Part shown: piece after piece, positions 1 to 8,771 of the stretch
Layout: the number at the start of each line of letters is the position of its first letter
Position numbering within the stretch: the stretch's first letter is position 1
Assembly: GCF_014873875.1 (NCBI RefSeq)
Contig: NZ_JADBEM010000001.1
Span: 4,278,001-4,342,000, forward strand
From: Actinopolymorpha pittospori
GTDB lineage: Bacteria > Actinomycetota > Actinomycetes > Propionibacteriales > Actinopolymorphaceae
DNA: 64,000 nt
Direction: 5' to 3'
Notes under the pieces: model-generated
Databases searched by the model: none
What the model saw: the letters and a program-made list of their open reading frames with translations, nothing else
Told to the model about the DNA's origin: nothing
Position numbers and translations under genes: made by a program

Positions 1-28
1 GGCTGAACATTCGTACTCAGGAGAAATG

Positions 29-1450
29 ATGCGACCAGAACTCACCGGCAACCTGCGGCGGCCGAGCCGCCGGGACATGCTGCGGATGGGTGGCCTCGCG
101 GCGACCGCGGCGATGGTGCCAGGCCTCGCTGCCTGTGGTGGTGGAGGAAGCGGCACCAGCGGCTCGAAGTCGGAGGCGAAGCTGCAGTTCATGTACTGGG
201 GCTCGGCGTTCGAGAAGACCGCCATCGAGAAGATGCTCCAGGACTTCGATGCCAAGCACGACGACGCCGCCGTGCAGGCGGTGCACGTGCCGGGCGACTA
301 CCAGACGAAGGTCAACACACTCGTCGCGAGCAACTCGCTGCCCGACGTCGCCTACATGGACGCCCCGACGGCCTACCGGCTCGCCGAGCAGGGCAAGGTC
401 GTCGACATCTCGAAGTACATCAAGAAGTACCCCCAGCTGTCGGGCCGCAAGCCGGACAACTTCTTCTGGTACGACGACGGAAAGACCTGTGGAACGCCGG
501 GCGCGAGCGAGATCACGCTGCTCTGGTACAACAAGGACATCTTCTCCGGCGCCGGCGTCGACCTACCCCCTGCCGAGGCCAGCAAGGCCTGGTCGTGGGA
601 CCAGCTCCTCGAGACGGCGGACAAGCTGACGCTCGACCAGTCCGGCAAGCGGCCGAGCGACTCCGGCTTCGACTCCGAGAAGATCCGCCAGTTCGGCATC
701 TCCGCGCCCATGTCCACGCAGTGGACGTGGTACCCGCTCGTCCGGAGCAACGGCGGCGACATCGTCGATGAGTCCGGCAAGAAGTTCACGCTCAACAGCC
801 CCGAGTGCGTCGAGGTCTTCCAGAACCTCCAGGACCTCATCTACAAGCACCGGGTGGCTCCGAGCCCGGCCCAGCTCGGTGGCGGTGACACCGGCAGCAA
901 CGCGCCGACCACCACGGTCCAGCTGCAGACCAAGCGTGTCGCGATGGCGATCGACGGCCAGTGGGTCCTGCTGGACATGGCGAAGAGCAACCTGAAGTAC
1001 GGCATCGGTGTGCTCCCGTCCTACCACGAGCCGACGACGATGCAGGCGGGTAGTTGCCGCGTCCTGTCCGCCGCCACGAAGTCGCCCGAGCAGGCGATCG
1101 AGCTGTACGTCTACAGCGTCGACGGACAAAACAGCGACCTGTTCCAGCAGGGCCTGTGGATGCCGGTCGAGACGAAGTACTACGCCGACGACAAGAGCAT
1201 CGACTCCTGGATCAAGAACGACGCGCACCCGCCGGAGTACCGTACGGCCGCGGTCGACTACCGCATCAACAACGCGGTCCGCGACTACAGCCAGGGTCTT
1301 CGGAACATGCCCGCCATCAGCGAGGTGCTCACTCCCGCCCTGCAGCAGATCGAGACCGGAAAGGTCCCGGCCAAGAAGGTGCTCGACGAACTCAAGGACA
1401 AGGTGGAGCCCCTTCTCCAGGGTTGGTACCCCACGCCGTCGAGCCTGTGA
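29..1450 (+). CDS. ABC sugar transporter, extracellular solute-binding lipoprotein (family 1), copy 1
   Basis: This is an extracellular sugar-binding protein that would deliver a mono- or oligosaccharide to the two permeases encoded just downstream. The N-terminus has a twin-arginine-like stretch (SRRDMLRMGG), a hydrophobic segment and a lipobox ending at a Cys (LAAC) near residue 36, so it is probably Tat- or Sec-exported and lipid-anchored. The length of about 473 residues is normal for SBP_bac_1 proteins. Two ATGs lie in tandem at 26 and 29. The AGGAG at 19-23 is better spaced for the ATG at 29, so that start is used. A close paralogue lies at 6533-7924. The substrate is not readable from sequence; the GH127 neighbour suggests arabinose-containing sugars. 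Confidence 0.9.
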   Translation: MRPELTGNLRRPSRRDMLRMGGLAATAAMVPGLAACGGGGSGTSGSKSEAKLQFMYWGSAFEKTAIEKMLQDFDAKHDDAAVQAVHVPGDYQTKVNTLVASNSLPDVAYMDAPTAYRLAEQGKVVDISKYIKKYPQLSGRKPDNFFWYDDGKTCGTPGASEITLLWYNKDIFSGAGVDLPPAEASKAWSWDQLLETADKLTLDQSGKRPSDSGFDSEKIRQFGISAPMSTQWTWYPLVRSNGGDIVDESGKKFTLNSPECVEVFQNLQDLIYKHRVAPSPAQLGGGDTGSNAPTTTVQLQTKRVAMAIDGQWVLLDMAKSNLKYGIGVLPSYHEPTTMQAGSCRVLSAATKSPEQAIELYVYSVDGQNSDLFQQGLWMPVETKYYADDKSIDSWIKNDAHPPEYRTAAVDYRINNAVRDYSQGLRNMPAISEVLTPALQQIETGKVPAKKVLDELKDKVEPLLQGWYPTPSSL

Positions 1451-1473
1451 GTGGAGCCGAAAGGACTGACACG

Positions 1474-2427
1474 ATGTCCGCAACGATCACGAGGTCGCAT
1501 CGGTCCGGTGAGCGGCACTCGGGACGAAACCAGCTGTCGGGTCAGGCGCGCCTGGAGCGCCGGTGGGGCCTCATTCTGGCCCTGCCGGCGGTCCTCGGCT
1601 TCCTGATCTTCACCCTGGGCCCGATGGTCGCGTCGTTCTTCTTCAGCCTGACCGACTGGATCATCGGGTCCTCGCCGTCGTTCGTCGGTCTTGGCAACTA
1701 CCAGCGGATGTTCACCGAGGACGATCTGTTCCTGAAGTCGTTGGGTGTCACGACCTACTACACCCTCGGCGCCGTCCCGCTCACCATGATCGTGGGGTTC
1801 GCGATCGCTCTGCTGCTGAACAAGCAGGTCCGGGCCCTCGGTGTGTTCCGTACGATCTACTACCTGCCCACGCTGGTGCCGAGCGTCGCGAGCGCGGTGC
1901 TGTGGATCTGGATCTTCAACCCAGACTTCGGTCTGCTCAACTCCTCCCTGCGCAGCGTCGGGTTGCCGACCTCCAACTGGATCTACAGCGAGACCGCGGC
2001 GGTTCCCTCCCTCGTCATCATGAGCGTGTGGGGGTTCGGGAACATCATGGTGATCTTCCTCGCCGGGCTCCAGGGCGTGCCGAGGCATCTGTACGAGGCC
2101 GTCTCCATCGACGGTGGCGGTGCCTGGCAGCAGTTTCGGCACGTGACCCTGCCGATGATGACGCCGATCATCTTCTACAACCTGGTCACCAGCGTCATCG
2201 GGACGTTCCAGGTGTTCAACCAGGCCTACATCATGACGCAGGGCGGGCCCAACAACGCCTCGCTCTTCTACATCTACTACCTGTACCAAACGGCGTTCAC
2301 CAAGAGCGAGATGGGTTACGCGAGCGCGCTCGCGTGGCTGCTCTTCATGATCGTCATGGTCATCACGGTGCTGCTGTTCCGGAGCGCGCGCCGCTGGGTC
2401 TACTACGAGATGGCAGGTGCCCGATGA
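1474..2427 (+). CDS. ABC sugar transporter permease (MalF/UgpA type)
   Basis: This is an inner-membrane permease of the binding-protein-dependent sugar importer family, about 317 residues with roughly six hydrophobic segments. The cytoplasmic EAA loop is visible near the C-terminal third (YEAVSIDGGGAWQQF followed by a TLP motif) and is the contact site for the ATPase. The ATG at 1474 follows the stop of the binding-protein gene by 23 bp and has AAGGA upstream at 1461-1465. It overlaps the next permease gene by ATGA. No ATP-binding subunit is encoded nearby. As in many actinomycetes, a shared MsiK-type ATPase elsewhere probably energises the pair; this is inference from the family. Confidence 0.93.
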   Translation: MSATITRSHRSGERHSGRNQLSGQARLERRWGLILALPAVLGFLIFTLGPMVASFFFSLTDWIIGSSPSFVGLGNYQRMFTEDDLFLKSLGVTTYYTLGAVPLTMIVGFAIALLLNKQVRALGVFRTIYYLPTLVPSVASAVLWIWIFNPDFGLLNSSLRSVGLPTSNWIYSETAAVPSLVIMSVWGFGNIMVIFLAGLQGVPRHLYEAVSIDGGGAWQQFRHVTLPMMTPIIFYNLVTSVIGTFQVFNQAYIMTQGGPNNASLFYIYYLYQTAFTKSEMGYASALAWLLFMIVMVITVLLFRSARRWVYYEMAGAR

Positions 2428-3347
2428 GTGCGCTGTCGGGAGTCAGGACGACCGCTCCGGTCGACGGTGCCGGCACTCCGCCGGACGGGGCGCGGGCGGC
2501 TGGACAGCCGAAGCGACGCCAGTGGCGCCGGCTGGTGTGGTACGTGCTGCTGATCGCGGGCGCCGTTCCGACGCTGCTGCCCTTCGTGTGGCTCGTGCGC
2601 AGCGCGCTCATGGACACCAACCAGATGTTCGTGGCGCCGCCGGAGTGGATCCCGAACCCGTTCATGTGGTCCAACTTCACCGGAGCGCTCACGGCGCAAC
2701 CGTTCGCGCACTACCTCCTCAACACGATGATCATCGAGGTCTTCGTGGTGGTGGGAACCGTGCTCACGTGCTCGGTCGCGGCGTTCAGCTTCTCACGGCT
2801 GCGGTGGCGGGGTCGCAACGTCGTCTTCGCGATCCTGCTCAGCAGCCTGATGCTGCCCTACGCGGTGACGCTGATCCCGACGTTCCTGATGTGGCAGACC
2901 GTCGGCGCGCTGAACACCTTCGTGCCGTTGACCGCGCCCGCGTGGTTCGCCGGTGCGGCGGGCGGCGTCTTCAACGTCTTCCTGTTGCGGCAGTTCTTCC
3001 TCACGATCCCGTTCGAGTTGGACGAGGCCGCCTACATCGACGGAGCCTCGCCCTGGCGGGTCTTCTGGCAGATCATCATGCCGTTGTCGAAGCCGGCCAT
3101 CGTGGTGGTCACGATCTTCACGTTCATCCACGTGTGGAACGACTTCCTCGGCCCACTGGTCTACCTCAACGACGACCGCAAGTTCACCTTGGCGCTCGGC
3201 CTCGCGTCGTTCCAGGGCGTCTACAACGCTCAGTGGGGCTTCCTGATGGCGGCGTCGGCAGCGGTGATCGCCCCGATCGTGGTCTTGTTCTTCGTCGCCC
3301 AGCGCTACTTCATCGAGGGCGTGACCCTCACCGGCATCAAGAACTGA
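2424..3347 (+). CDS. ABC sugar transporter permease (MalG/UgpE type)
   Basis: This is the second membrane subunit of the sugar importer, 307 residues. It has an N-terminal cytoplasmic extension rich in Pro, Gly and Arg, about six transmembrane segments and a clear EAA loop (DEAAYIDGASPWRVF). It starts inside the stop codon of the preceding permease (ATGA at 2424-2427), the usual sign of translational coupling. With the upstream permease it would form the heterodimeric channel for the binding proteins at 29-1450 and 6533-7924. The substrate cannot be deduced from the permeases alone. Confidence 0.93.
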   Translation: MSALSGVRTTAPVDGAGTPPDGARAAGQPKRRQWRRLVWYVLLIAGAVPTLLPFVWLVRSALMDTNQMFVAPPEWIPNPFMWSNFTGALTAQPFAHYLLNTMIIEVFVVVGTVLTCSVAAFSFSRLRWRGRNVVFAILLSSLMLPYAVTLIPTFLMWQTVGALNTFVPLTAPAWFAGAAGGVFNVFLLRQFFLTIPFELDEAAYIDGASPWRVFWQIIMPLSKPAIVVVTIFTFIHVWNDFLGPLVYLNDDRKFTLALGLASFQGVYNAQWGFLMAASAAVIAPIVVLFFVAQRYFIEGVTLTGIKN

Positions 3348-3428
3348 CAACCAGCGCTCCTTCCTCGGAGCCGGTTGGGCCGGAGTTTGCGATCGCCCGG
3401 GAGGGCGGGAAAGGTCAGGAACCTTCCG

Positions 3429-5375
3429 ATGCAGGCCAAGGAGCAGACGTGCGGACCGGTGGTGCCGACCGCGCAGGCGTGCGCGGTCGAGCGGCCGCTC
3501 GGCGTTCCCGACGTACGGATCACCGGCGGGCCGTGGGCGCGGTGGCAGACGGTCAACCGGGACGTGAGCTTCCCGCTCGGGCTCGCCCGGCTCGAGAGCG
3601 AGGGCAACTTCGGCAACCTCCGGCTGGCCAGCGGGGAGACCACCGGCGAGTTCCGCTCGCCGGTCTTCATGGACGGCGCCGTTCACAAGATGCTCGAGGC
3701 GGCGGCCTGGGAGGTGGTCCGGGAGCCGAACGACCGGCTCGAGGTGTTCCTCACCCAGGCCGGTGAGCTCCTGGAGCGCGCCCAGCAGGACGACGGCTAC
3801 CTCAACTCCTACTACCAGGTGGTGCGGGTGGGTGAGCGTTACACCCAGCTCGACCGCAGCCACGAGATCTACCTCGGCGGCCTGCTCGCCCTGGCCGGTG
3901 TGGCGCGGGTGCGTGGCGGCGGCGAGGGTGCCCTGCCCCGGGTCGCCCGCAGGTTCGCCGACCACCTGGTCGAGACGTTCCTGCACAGTGACGGGCCCGG
4001 GTTCGACGGCCATCCGGGCGCGGAGCTGGCCTTCGTCGAGTTGTACCGGCTGACCGGCGAGACGGCGTACCTCGACTACGCCCGGAAGATGGTCGAGGAC
4101 CGCGGCCACGGCATGCTCGGCAAGGGTCACGGCGGGCTCCGGTACTTCCAGGACCACCAGCCGGTCCGGGAGGCCGAGACCGTCGTCGGGCACGCCGTCC
4201 GGGCGATGTACCTCGAGGCCGGCATCGTCGACCTCTATCTCGAGACGGGCGACAGGACCCTGCTGGACGCGTCCGTGCGTCGCTTCGACGACATGGTCGC
4301 GACGAAGATGTCGATCATCGGCGGCATCGGCTCCCGACACCGGGGCGAGGCGTTCGGCGACGGCTACGAGCTTCCGCCGGACCGCGCCTACAACGAGAGC
4401 TGCGCGGCGTTCGCGGCGATCTTCTGGTGCTGGCGGCTGCTGCTCGCCACCGGCGAGGGACGCTACGCCGACCTGCTCGAGCGGCTCCTGTTCAACGCCT
4501 TCGCCGCCTCCACCTCCCTCGACGGGTCCCGCTTCTTCTACGTCAACCCGCTGCAGCGTCGCGAGGACCACTTCGAGGCAGACGACCCAGGCCGCCGCTG
4601 CGAATGGTTCGCGTGCCCGTGTTGCCCGCCCAACATCATGCGGCTCGTGTCGTCGCTGGGCCACTACCTCGCGACGACCAACGCCGACGGGATCCACCTG
4701 CACCAGTACGCCGCGAGCGAGATCCACGCGCCGGTGGGTGACGGCGAGGTCGTACTCACCGTCGACACCGACTACCCGTGGTCGGGTTCGGTGGCGGTCG
4801 AGGTGCGGGAGACGCCCGCGGGGGAGTGGACGCTCGGGTTGCGCGTTCCCGGTTGGTGCGACAGTGCCCGGCTCGTCGTCGCCGGCGAGGAGGTGGACGC
4901 GACCTCGGACACACAGGGGTACGTCCGGCTGACCCGGGAGTGGCGCGAGGGCGACAAGGTGAGCCTGGACCTCGACATGCCGGCCCGGCTGGTGCGGCCC
5001 GACCGCCGGATCGACGCGCTGCGCGGCTGCGTGGCGCTCGAACGCGGGCCGCTCGTCTACTGCTTCGAGCAGGTCGACCAGCCCGCTGGTGTCGCGCTCC
5101 CGGATCTGGTGGTGCCCTCCGAGGCCGCCGTACGGGTCGTCGACCACCCGGACCACCCCGTGCTCGGGCGTACGGTCACCGTCGAGGTGGCGGCGGGTGT
5201 CCTGCCCGTGCCCGCCGCGACCGGCCTGCCGTACACCTCGGCGCCGGCCCCGACCGACCCGGCCGAGCCCACCACGGCCGTCGCCGTCCCCTACTTCCAG
5301 TGGGACAACCGCGACGGCGGGGGCATGCGGGTGTGGCTGCCCGAACTCGAGGACGGTGTCGCGCATGGCGGCTGA
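3429..5375 (+). CDS. Glycoside hydrolase family 127 (beta-L-arabinofuranosidase type, formerly DUF1680)
   Basis: The protein of 648 residues matches GH127, whose characterised members release L-arabinose from beta-L-arabinofuranosides such as the hydroxyproline-linked arabinans of plant extensins. The metal and catalytic set is intact. Glu307 fits the acid/base, Glu323-Ser-Cys325 the first zinc ligands, and the Cys-Pro-Cys-Cys run at 396-399 followed by PPN supplies the remaining ligand and the nucleophilic cysteine. The spacing agrees closely with Bifidobacterium HypBA1 (E322, E338, C340, C417, C418 from memory). No signal peptide is seen, so it should act on imported oligosaccharides. The ATG at 3429 is preferred over an upstream TTG at 3375 because AGGAA precedes it. 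It lies 81 bp after the permease and overlaps the next gene by 11 bp. Confidence 0.92.
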   Translation: MQAKEQTCGPVVPTAQACAVERPLGVPDVRITGGPWARWQTVNRDVSFPLGLARLESEGNFGNLRLASGETTGEFRSPVFMDGAVHKMLEAAAWEVVREPNDRLEVFLTQAGELLERAQQDDGYLNSYYQVVRVGERYTQLDRSHEIYLGGLLALAGVARVRGGGEGALPRVARRFADHLVETFLHSDGPGFDGHPGAELAFVELYRLTGETAYLDYARKMVEDRGHGMLGKGHGGLRYFQDHQPVREAETVVGHAVRAMYLEAGIVDLYLETGDRTLLDASVRRFDDMVATKMSIIGGIGSRHRGEAFGDGYELPPDRAYNESCAAFAAIFWCWRLLLATGEGRYADLLERLLFNAFAASTSLDGSRFFYVNPLQRREDHFEADDPGRRCEWFACPCCPPNIMRLVSSLGHYLATTNADGIHLHQYAASEIHAPVGDGEVVLTVDTDYPWSGSVAVEVRETPAGEWTLGLRVPGWCDSARLVVAGEEVDATSDTQGYVRLTREWREGDKVSLDLDMPARLVRPDRRIDALRGCVALERGPLVYCFEQVDQPAGVALPDLVVPSEAAVRVVDHPDHPVLGRTVTVEVAAGVLPVPAATGLPYTSAPAPTDPAEPTTAVAVPYFQWDNRDGGGMRVWLPELEDGVAHGG

Positions 5376-6474
5376 GGATCGACAGATCAACGTCGCCGTC
5401 GTCGGCCTGGGCTTCGGGTCGTCGTTCGTGCCGATCTACGCCCGGCACCCCCACGTGGGCGAGGTGACGATCTGCGACATCTCCTCCGAACGACTGCACA
5501 GCGTGGGCGACCGGCACGCGATCACACGGCGGACCGTGGACTTCGAGGAGATCCTCCGCGACGACTCCATCGACGCGGTGCACCTGGTGACCCCGATGCC
5601 GTTGCACGCCGAGCAGAGCGTCGCGGTGATGGAGTCGGGGAAGCACTGCGCGTGCGCCGTGCCGCTGACGACCAGCCGCGCGGACGTCGACCTCGTGGTC
5701 GCCGCGCAACGCAGGACGCGGAAGAACTACATGATGATGGAGACCGCCGTCTACACGCGGGAGTTCCTGTTCGTGCAGGAGCTGGTGCGCTCGGGTCAGG
5801 TCGGACGGATCCAGTTCGCGCGCGGGGCGCACTACTCCGACTACGAGAACTGGCCGCGCTGGAAGTGGTACGCGCCGATGCAGTACGCCACCCACGCGGT
5901 CGCGCCCCTGCTCGCCCTGACCGGTACCCGCGCGAAGAGCGTGACCTGCCTCGGCTCCGGATGGATGCCGGCGGAGCTGTCGCAGCCCTACGGCAACCCG
6001 TTCCCGGTCGAGACCGCCATCTTCGAACTCGCCGGGCAGGACCACCCGACCGCCGCCGAGGTCACCCGGACGATCTTCCGCACCATCCGACAGGAGCTCG
6101 AGAGCTTCGACATCTACGGCGAGCACCTGAGCTTCGAGTGGTCACGCCGCAGGGGAGACGAGTCGACCCTGTTCCGCGTCGACCACGCGGCGACGATGTC
6201 CGGACGACACCCGGTCGTCGTCGCCGACGCCGCACAGCCCCCGGATCGTTCCGAGCTGCTGCCGGCCAAGCTGCAGGAGTTCACCAGCGGTGGCCACGGC
6301 GGTTCGCACCCGCACCTCGTGCACGAGTTCGTCAGCAGCATCGTGGACGAACGAAGCCCGGCGATCGACGTCCACGTCGCGGCCGACTGGACCACTCCGG
6401 GCATCTGCGCACACGAGTCCGCCCTCGCGGGTGGGCTCCCGGTCGCGATACCCGACTCCCGTACGAACACCTGA
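5365..6474 (+). CDS. Gfo/Idh/MocA family NAD(P)-dependent oxidoreductase
   Basis: This 369-residue protein begins with a Rossmann fold (VAVVGLGFGSSFVP, residues about 9-22) typical of the glucose-fructose oxidoreductase/inositol dehydrogenase family. The family usually oxidises or reduces sugars, polyols or sugar derivatives with NAD(P). In the cofactor-proximal motif where EKP is common this protein reads CAVPLT, so the usual catalytic lysine is absent at that spot and the reaction may differ or be lost. The ATG at 5365 lies inside the end of the GH127 gene in another frame. Position in the sugar operon suggests it processes the released sugar or its derivative; that is inference. Confidence 0.85.
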   Translation: MAAEDRQINVAVVGLGFGSSFVPIYARHPHVGEVTICDISSERLHSVGDRHAITRRTVDFEEILRDDSIDAVHLVTPMPLHAEQSVAVMESGKHCACAVPLTTSRADVDLVVAAQRRTRKNYMMMETAVYTREFLFVQELVRSGQVGRIQFARGAHYSDYENWPRWKWYAPMQYATHAVAPLLALTGTRAKSVTCLGSGWMPAELSQPYGNPFPVETAIFELAGQDHPTAAEVTRTIFRTIRQELESFDIYGEHLSFEWSRRRGDESTLFRVDHAATMSGRHPVVVADAAQPPDRSELLPAKLQEFTSGGHGGSHPHLVHEFVSSIVDERSPAIDVHVAADWTTPGICAHESALAGGLPVAIPDSRTNT

Positions 6475-6532
6475 GCTCCATCAGGCTTCACCACCAGTTC
6501 GCCCACACCAGAGGAATTGACGGGAGACGACG

Positions 6533-7924
6533 ATGGGGCGCATCGGACTTCGCGACTGCAGGCTCACCCGCCGGGACCTGCTGTGGCTCTCGGCGTCGCT
6601 CACCGCGGGCACCGCCCTGTCGGCATGCGGCGGAGACGGCGGTGGCGGTGGCACCTCCTCCACCGAGCTGCAGTACATGTACTGGGGTTCGGCCTTCGAG
6701 AAGCGCGGCATCGAGAGCATGCTGACGAAGTTCTCCCAGAGCCACAAGGGGATCGGGGTGAACCCGATCCACGTGCCCGGGGACTACGAGACCAAGGTCA
6801 ACACGCTCGTCGCGAGCAACGACCTGCCCGACGTCGCCTACATGGGTGCGGCGACCGCGTACCGGCTCGCCGAGCAGGGCAAGTTGCTCAACCTGCACGA
6901 CCACATCAACAAGTATCCGCTGTTGAAGGAACGCTCGCCGGGCAGCTACTTCTACTGGGGCAAGGACAAGAACCTCGGTACGCACGCCTCGAACCAGATC
7001 ATCCTGCTCTGGTACAACAAGGCGATCCTGGCCGAGGCGGGAATCGAGAAGCCCCCGGCGGAAGCGGCCAAGGCCTGGTCGCTGGAGCAACTCGTCGACA
7101 TCGCCGACCAGCTCACCCTGGACGACGAGGGCCGTCATCCGAGCGAGAGCGGGTTCCGGCGCGAACGCGTACGGCAGTTCGGGCTCTCGGTGCCCATCAC
7201 GCACTGGTATCCGCTGGTCCTCAGCAACGGCGGCGACATCGTGGACAAGACGGGGATGAAGTACACCCTCAACAGTCCAGAAGCCGTCAAGGTCCTGCAG
7301 GACATCCAGGACCTGATCTACAAGCACCGGGTGGCGCCGAGCCCCGCCCAACTGGGCGGCGGTGACACCGGCAGCAACGCGCCGACCACCACGGTCCAGC
7401 TGCAGACCAAGCGGGTCGCGATGGCGGTCGACGGCCACTGGACGCTGCTGGACATGGCTCAGAGCGACGTCGACTACGGCATCGGCGTCCTCCCGTCCTA
7501 CCAGGAACCGATCACCCAGCAGAACCGTACGCCCCGGGTGATCGCCGCCAACACCGAGAACCTCGACGAGGCCTTCGAGCTCTACGTGTTCGCGATGAAC
7601 CCGGAGTACGTCGACCTGTACTCCAAGGGACTGTGGATGCCGGTCGACGAGAAGTACTTCACCGATCCGGCGAGCATCGCGAAGTGGGTGAACGACGACG
7701 TTCACCCGCCGGAGTTCAAGACCGCCGCGATCGACTACCTACGCAACAACTCCGTACCCGGGTTCGCCGAGCGGCTGAAGAACGTCACCGCGATCAACGA
7801 GGTGCTGGTGCCGGCGCTGCAGGAGATCGAGACCGGGAAGCGGCCGGCCAAGGTGATCCTCGACGAGCTCGAAGGCAAGATGCAGCCGCGCCTGCAGGGG
7901 TGGTACCCGACCACGGAGAGCTGA
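6533..7924 (+). CDS. ABC sugar transporter, extracellular solute-binding lipoprotein (family 1), copy 2
   Basis: This is a second family-1 solute-binding lipoprotein of 463 residues. It has a Tat-like signal (TRRDLLWLSASL) and a lipobox ending SAC near residue 32. It is visibly homologous along its whole length to the protein at 29-1450 (by eye about 60% identical). The segment around 7358-7413 is identical to 881-936 at the nucleotide level for 56 bases. No second permease pair accompanies it, so it probably feeds the same permeases, perhaps with a different ligand range. The ATG at 6533 follows GGGAGACGACG. The gene is the last of the operon and is followed by a strong hairpin. Confidence 0.9.
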   Translation: MGRIGLRDCRLTRRDLLWLSASLTAGTALSACGGDGGGGGTSSTELQYMYWGSAFEKRGIESMLTKFSQSHKGIGVNPIHVPGDYETKVNTLVASNDLPDVAYMGAATAYRLAEQGKLLNLHDHINKYPLLKERSPGSYFYWGKDKNLGTHASNQIILLWYNKAILAEAGIEKPPAEAAKAWSLEQLVDIADQLTLDDEGRHPSESGFRRERVRQFGLSVPITHWYPLVLSNGGDIVDKTGMKYTLNSPEAVKVLQDIQDLIYKHRVAPSPAQLGGGDTGSNAPTTTVQLQTKRVAMAVDGHWTLLDMAQSDVDYGIGVLPSYQEPITQQNRTPRVIAANTENLDEAFELYVFAMNPEYVDLYSKGLWMPVDEKYFTDPASIAKWVNDDVHPPEFKTAAIDYLRNNSVPGFAERLKNVTAINEVLVPALQEIETGKRPAKVILDELEGKMQPRLQGWYPTTES

Positions 7925-7951
7925 GGCTCGCCGTCCTGCCCGTGGAGAACC

Positions 7952-7987
7952 GCCGTGGCGACGACCTTGGGTGGTCGTCGCCACGGC
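7952..7987. terminator. Strong bidirectional hairpin terminator
   Basis: A perfect 15-bp stem (GCCGTGGCGACGACC at 7952-7966 paired with 7973-7987) closes a 6-nt loop. It sits 27 bp after the stop of the plus-strand binding-protein gene and 88 bp from the stop of the minus-strand GntR gene, exactly between convergent operons. There is no T-tract, which is common for high-GC actinobacterial terminators. Confidence 0.8.
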
Positions 7988-8075
7988 CGTTCAGCGCGGC
8001 TTCCGCGGCGCGTGGATCATCTCGTCCATCCGCGGGAACATGCCGGGACTCCGCGGCGCCCGGCCGGAATGCGGG

Positions 8076-8771
8076 CTACTGCTCCGGACGCCCGGCCCAG
8101 CTGCCGCGTACGTGGCTCAGGTGGTGGCGCATCAGCTCTCCCACCGCGTCGGCGTCTCCGCTTCGGAGCAGGTCGAGCAGGCCGAGGTGTTCCTCCGCCG
8201 AGGCGAGCAGTCGGCCGTGCTCGGCGAGCTGGGTGAGGCCGTAGAGCCGGGCCCGCTTCCGTAGCTCCCCGACCGTGTCCACGAGGCTGGCGTTACCGGC
8301 CAGGGCGAGCAGGTCGAGGTGGAATCTGCGGTCCACCTCGACGTAGTCGATCAGATCGCCCCGCTGGGCGGCGTCAACGATGTCCTGCGCGAGCGGGCGG
8401 AGGCGTTCGAACGCGTCCGCGGGTACGCCGTCCGCCAGCCGGGTCACGGTCGGGATCTCGATCAGCTGCCGCAGCTCGGTGATCTCGTCGAGCTCCTTCT
8501 CCGACAGCTCGGTGACGCGGAAGCCCTTGTTGCGGACGACCTCGACCAGCCCCTCCTTCGCGAGGTCGAGCATCGCCTCGCGGACGGGGGTGGCCGAGAC
8601 GTTGAACCGCCCAGCGAGGGCCGGCGCGGAGTAGACCGCGCCGGGCCGCATCTGGCCGGCGACGAGCGCTGCCCGCAGGGCGTTCGCCACCTCCTCCCGC
8701 AGAGAGCGGTAGCCGGGCAGGGACGGGAGGTCAAGCGCCGCGACGGACTCCTCGGGTCTGGCCGGGCTCAC
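8076..8771 (-). CDS. GntR family transcriptional regulator, FCD subfamily
   Basis: This 231-residue regulator has an N-terminal winged helix (about residues 18-85, with YSAPALAGRFNVSATPVREAM as the recognition region) and an all-helical FCD ligand domain from about residue 95. The FCD acidic and histidine residues that normally bind metal are present (RFHLDLLAL and two later His-containing helices). It is the last gene of the hydroxyproline operon and starts with GTG at 8771, overlapping the epimerase stop (GTGA). In rhizobia a GntR protein, HypR, represses the analogous hyp operon, so this is probably the local repressor. A palindrome at 13732-13742 is a candidate operator. Confidence 0.9.
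   Translation of the reverse strand: MSPARPEESVAALDLPSLPGYRSLREEVANALRAALVAGQMRPGAVYSAPALAGRFNVSATPVREAMLDLAKEGLVEVVRNKGFRVTELSEKELDEITELRQLIEIPTVTRLADGVPADAFERLRPLAQDIVDAAQRGDLIDYVEVDRRFHLDLLALAGNASLVDTVGELRKRARLYGLTQLAEHGRLLASAEEHLGLLDLLRSGDADAVGELMRHHLSHVRGSWAGRPEQ

Noticed and set aside
2793..5390. An 865-codon open frame on the minus strand opposite the GH127 gene.
   Set aside because: It is the antisense shadow of GC-rich coding sequence: Arg/Gly/Val/Asp-rich, no recognisable motifs, and the plus strand carries GH127 with intact catalytic residues.
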